Under the pieces are notes generated by a model. It was not told the DNA's origin and did no database searches. It saw nothing but the letters and a program-made list of their open reading frames with translations. A stretch of DNA of 64,000 bases from Lycocorax pyrrhopterus obiensis (taxonomy: Eukaryota > Chordata > Aves > Passeriformes > Paradisaeidae), in contig JACSVZ010000011.1 of NCBI GenBank assembly GCA_014706295.1, positions 1,572,663 through 1,636,662 on the forward strand. The letters are read 5' to 3'. Numbering within the stretch: position 1 is the first letter of the stretch; the number at the start of each line of letters is the position of its first letter. Below, one piece after another: positions 60,208-64,000 of the stretch. The translations under genes and the position numbers were made by a program.

Positions 60208-62110
60208 TTTAAATTTTTTTTTCTCTGTTCTTTCCTATTTATATTTGGGCTGATTTGGAGTGCTTGCTACGACTTCAAAGTGGAGCGCGAATAATGAGCT
60301 GTAAATCACACACGGCTCATCTGAGGGAGGAGGGTGGGAGGGAGCTGAAATAGGCCAGAACACCCCCAAGCCCTGTTCCACAGCACAGCGTCCTCACGGC
60401 CTCAGCTGCTGCTGTGGGGTTTGGTTTCCACAGGCCGCCAGCAATCCGGACTTCCGCCCTCTTTGGGGTTTGGGCTCTGGGTTTCAAAGGATAAATCCCA
60501 CCGAGGCTGGCTCGTCTACTGACCGTGCCAGCCATGTGCTCTAGTGCTGCTGAACACACACATTGACAGATCTACACTCCTCCAGGAGTGGTTTTTGAGG
60601 TTTGAAGGGATGTTACTGGGTTATTTTCCATAACTGATGGAGAAGAGGTAATCTGTTTTATATGCAACATTTGCCAGATGTTTGTTGAAGCAAATCTAGT
60701 TGCTTGTCTTTCCACCTTGCCCTGTGATGCAACAACAGAGGTGAGCTATTTGCATCTAATTAACATAGGCTGGCTTATAAATACTGTTTTGTGTACCTTC
60801 TGTAGGCTGCAAAAGTAAAAGATCCAGGTAAGGTCAAGATGTATCCTTGTATACATACAGTTTTAAACCCGTTTTGCTTCCTATATTGTATAATTGTATA
60901 AACATGTATTAAATTAAACTCTTCTGAAATGCAGTTAGCTCCAGAGTGAACTCATTTTTACAGCCTTCCTTTTGTTAGGGTGGTTTTTGTTTTCTCTTAG
61001 GCTGGCGGGGTTGTAGTAGTAGGACAAAAAGAGGTGAAGAAGGCTTGCATGATTTTCCCTGTTGTGGCAGGGTCGGATTTGCAGGAAAATGAAATGCATG
61101 TCTATTATCACTTCTGAAAAGCTAAAGGGAGATGAAGTCTCTAAATTCTCCCTCTCTAATGGAAGCAGCAAAGGAATGGGGACGATCAGTAACTCTAAAC
61201 GGAAAGCAGGGCTGCCTGTCTTCATTAGGATGACACTGATACTGCTTCGAGCCTTTGCTCCACTTCGAGAAGGAAAACTAATCCATTATTAAGCTGGATT
61301 CACCACTGATTTAAAGTTTCTACCTGAAGCTAAGTAATTTCTTGAGAAATTGTAATAGGTTACTGTGATGCTTGCATCAACCTTTTGTGTTTGGGACTTG
61401 GGATATGTTTGAGGGACCATCCTTCTGCCTCCCAACCTGAGTGTCACTGCTGCTCAGCTCTCAGAGGCTGCCACATTGGGTTTGTGAAGAATCAGTGATG
61501 TGGGGTTTTGTGGGTTACATGGTTAATGTAACGTGACAATATCTTTGGTGAATTAAAATAAATTCTTAGTGTAAGGAATATGTCTCTGTGCCCATTGGTT
61601 TTGGTTTGATCAGTACCACTAGAATAACACTGATGGTTTAGTGGCTCCTTGTGCAGCAGAAGGCTGAGTGTTTTATGATGTTCACCCCCTAAGTAACATT
61701 ACTGGGGTGCCACTTGTTGGCTGATGGCAAAGTTGGCCACTGTTGTAAGGAAAATTGGATCAGCTTTGTTGTGATCAGTGACACAGAGCAGGGGAAATCC
61801 TTTACTGACAGGGACATTAACAGTGTCCCTCAGTGGTATCACGGAATTACCCGATTCCTGCAGAGTGTCCACTTTCAAAAGATGCTAAGGCAGTAGTTAC
61901 AAATGCAGGGTAATTATAAAATACTCTATTTCCAAAGGAGAACTTTGCCATGCAAGAATACATTAAACTGTGTGTGTGTGTCAGATGACAGAGTAAAGGC
62001 AGAAAACTGGAAAGAGTGCATTTTAGAAAAATGATGTTATTTACACTGCAGATACTATAAACACTGCTAATCTGAACAGAACTGAAAACACTTTTTCCTT
62101 GCTGTTGTAG
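60208..62110 (+). other. TERB1 5' intronic region, no coding exon seen
   Basis: AT-rich sequence between the CpG island and the first TERB1 coding exon. The only exon-like item is a 22-base stretch at 60806-60827 between strong splice sites. Frames at 60935-61292 oppose each other and have no domain. Confidence 0.45.
60806..60827 (+). other. Candidate 22-nt non-coding microexon of TERB1
   Basis: The sequence gtaccttctgtag is followed by 22 bases and then gtaagg. Both splice borders match consensus well. It would be a 5' UTR exon because the first TERB1 ATG lies further downstream. Chance occurrence is possible. Confidence 0.3.
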
Positions 62111-62134
62111 AACAAGAACAGAGATAAAACAAAA

Positions 62135-64000
62135 ATGAACACTCAAAATGTGCAGAAAAATCAGTGTGGTAAGATAGCTAATATAATTTGTCATTATAAT
62201 CTGCATCAATTTTACAAAGTTTTAATAAACTGTGATAGGCCTGTCACGGGGTGGTGAGCTGTTGGGAAAATGTTCTTTTTCCTAGTTGACAAATTTTGGA
62301 TACTGTATTGGATATGTAAAGGGTAAATCCAATGACTTACAAGTAGTAAAGCACACCACCACAAAGTCACTTTTTTTAAAAATTTGCTAATATTTATCCA
62401 TATTTTTATTGTATTTTAACTTTCAGAAGCCCCAAATCTTACAAGGGTTTACAATATACAATACCTGCTGTGTACTATTGCAAATAATTATCAAATAAGT
62501 CTTTTTATTATACCCCAAAGACTAAGAAACAGATTTTCCAAGTTTGTTTACCCACCTAGGGTTGTATGTAGGTGCCCAGAGAATACTTTGTGTTGCCTCT
62601 CTAACCACCTGATTGAGGGCTCTGCTGCTGTGGTGTATGATTTATGTCTCCTGTAACTCAGTACCATGGAGCAGCCTTGTGCTGTTGGACTCTTTCCTTA
62701 CTACTCTACAGATTTTCAACTGTATTTGCACCCGGAATATTTTAATTGTTGTGTATTATTTACACTTGATGCACCTTGCAATTGTGAATTTAATATTTCG
62801 TAGTTTACATCACACTTACTAACAGTTCACTAGTGATTAAAGGCCAGAAATATTAAAAGGAGGCTGTTACTCTAACAAAGGAAATCATGCTCAAATAACA
62901 ACCTGTGGACAGAAATATTTCTAGGCTGGGTGTGTTTGCTGTTTGTGGGTGAATCGAAGTGATGTAGCTCCATTTTGGCTCACTTTTTCCCCGTTTTTAA
63001 AAATACATGTACATACTACATTTTGGACACGTTTATTCTAATACTGATTAATATATAGCAAATATAACAATTTTAATGAAGTGTTTTGTGTTTGCTCCTA
63101 GATGTGAAAACAGATCTGAACTTACTGCTTGAATGCCTTAAATATCAGATGGACTGCCCTCTGTCTCAGAAAGAGGCGCTGATCGCTATCTATTCCATTT
63201 GTCAACAAAACAGTAAGAAATGTTTTTCCTTAGAAACAATGCAGTCATTTATGTTCACCATGTATGTTAAGAAACTGGTGGGCACTGTGAAAGTGTTATC
63301 TAAAGGATATAAGGTTTGAGATGTTGTAAAATCTTAGAAGCCTTTCGTTTTGCGGAGAAGCAAAAGCAAAAGTTTTTGTTCTTTTTTTTCTCTTGTAGGT
63401 GAAGCAAGTGAATACTTTCGAGAAATTGGTGGTTTGATGTTTATAAATGACCTTGCCAAGTCGAGCGTTCATTGCATAGTAAAGGAAGCAGCTTTATTTA
63501 CGTTGGGGATTATTATAGAGAGTAATGGTAATAAAAATATTATTTTTAGTGTTTCTGAGTGCGTTATGGCCCCCTGTCATTACTAGTGGTTGTGCTTTGT
63601 CTCCATTTTTTTTTTTGGTCTCACAAAATGAGACTACAAGATTGTCAGCTGGAGAAGGGGCAATAAAGGTGCCGCAGTTCCACTGTCCATCCCCAGATTT
63701 GATCAATGCCTTGTTGATTTGTGCACACAGGATGTCTTTAAGTTACCAGACACATCTGTACTCCCCTTCTCCCTCAGCAGCAAGTGCTAAATGACTCCTA
63801 GATTGTTCCAAAGCTTGCCAGGGTCCTGGTTGGTGTAGAACTCACTGCAGGGGGAAGCCCTCAGTCGCTTCATAGACCTGCCTTGTCTCCACTCCTCACA
63901 TACTGGCCACAACTGAGACTTAATAATTTAGGATTATGAGTGGCTTACTTTAGGACTTAATGGTTTTCACTTTCTATTTTCAGTGTATTGTCAACAGAGT
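62135..64000 (+). CDS. TERB1: Telomere repeat binding bouquet formation protein 1, N-terminal part
   Basis: TERB1 joins TERB2 and MAJIN in meiotic prophase to attach telomeres to the inner nuclear membrane; its N-terminal half is armadillo-like. Only the start is in the window. Exons: 62111-62168 (ATG at 62135), 63102-63212, 63399-63527, and 63984 onward, cut by the window end. Borders are GT/AG and the frame joins without a break for 97 codons. The protein starts MNTQNVQKNQCDVKTDLN, then has LLECLKYQMDCPLSQKEAL, IYSICQQNSEASEYFREIGG, LMFINDLAKSS and VKEAALFTLG, ending IESNVYCQQS. The helical Leu-rich repeats and the YCQQ junction are those of TERB1 as I know it, and the position next to NAE1 agrees with mammals. 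The acceptor before exon 62111 (ccttgctgttgtag) shows that at least one non-coding exon lies upstream. Intron sequence with open frames at 63525-63794 is not coding. Confidence 0.93.

Noticed and set aside
1..64000. tRNA, rRNA or microRNA genes
   Set aside because: I saw no convincing tRNA box A/B pair, rRNA segment or clear conserved hairpin by eye; a covariance-model search was not possible.

Overview
The window is nuclear DNA from a bird. The evidence is many CR1 retrotransposon copies ending in degenerate ATTCTRTG-type tails, short introns, ERV LTR-like pieces of avian type, and four vertebrate genes whose exons can be read by eye. A songbird is possible from the LTR style, but I cannot fix the species.

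Layout. 1-18.1 kb holds no gene I can recognise, only AT-rich single-copy-looking DNA with three CR1 fragments and microsatellites. 18.55-20.21 kb (minus) is the coding exon of PDP2, a mitochondrial pyruvate dehydrogenase phosphatase; its CpG-island promoter lies at about 22.1-23.3 kb. 23.3-30.9 kb is intergenic, with one CR1, two old MIR-type SINEs, one LTR-like element and a pair of CTCF-like motifs. 30.97-39.13 kb (minus) is carbonic anhydrase 7 (CA7), resolved completely as 7 coding exons and 264 codons, with a TATA box just upstream. An ERV-type LTR carrying a 48-bp tandem array sits in its intron 3. 39.2-45.1 kb is intergenic, with an ERV-like remnant (minus) and a nuclear copy of mitochondrial ND5. 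45.24-58.35 kb (plus) is NAE1, resolved as 20 coding exons and 535 codons. 58.4-60.1 kb is a short spacer with a long CR1 copy followed by a CpG island. 62.1-64.0 kb (plus) is the start of TERB1, which runs off the window end.

The order PDP2-CA7-NAE1-TERB1 and the orientations match the mammalian block (human 16q22.1) read in reverse. The genes are functionally unrelated: PDP2 reactivates pyruvate dehydrogenase, CA7 is a cytosolic carbonic anhydrase, NAE1 is half of the NEDD8-activating enzyme, and TERB1 attaches meiotic telomeres to the nuclear envelope.

I see no prokaryote-style system, CRISPR array or undescribed gene cluster. The most interesting items are the ND5 insertion directly upstream of the NAE1 promoter, two unusual residues in CA7, the homogenised 48-bp array, and transposon-promoter juxtapositions. 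All calls were made by reading; no alignment or database search was run.
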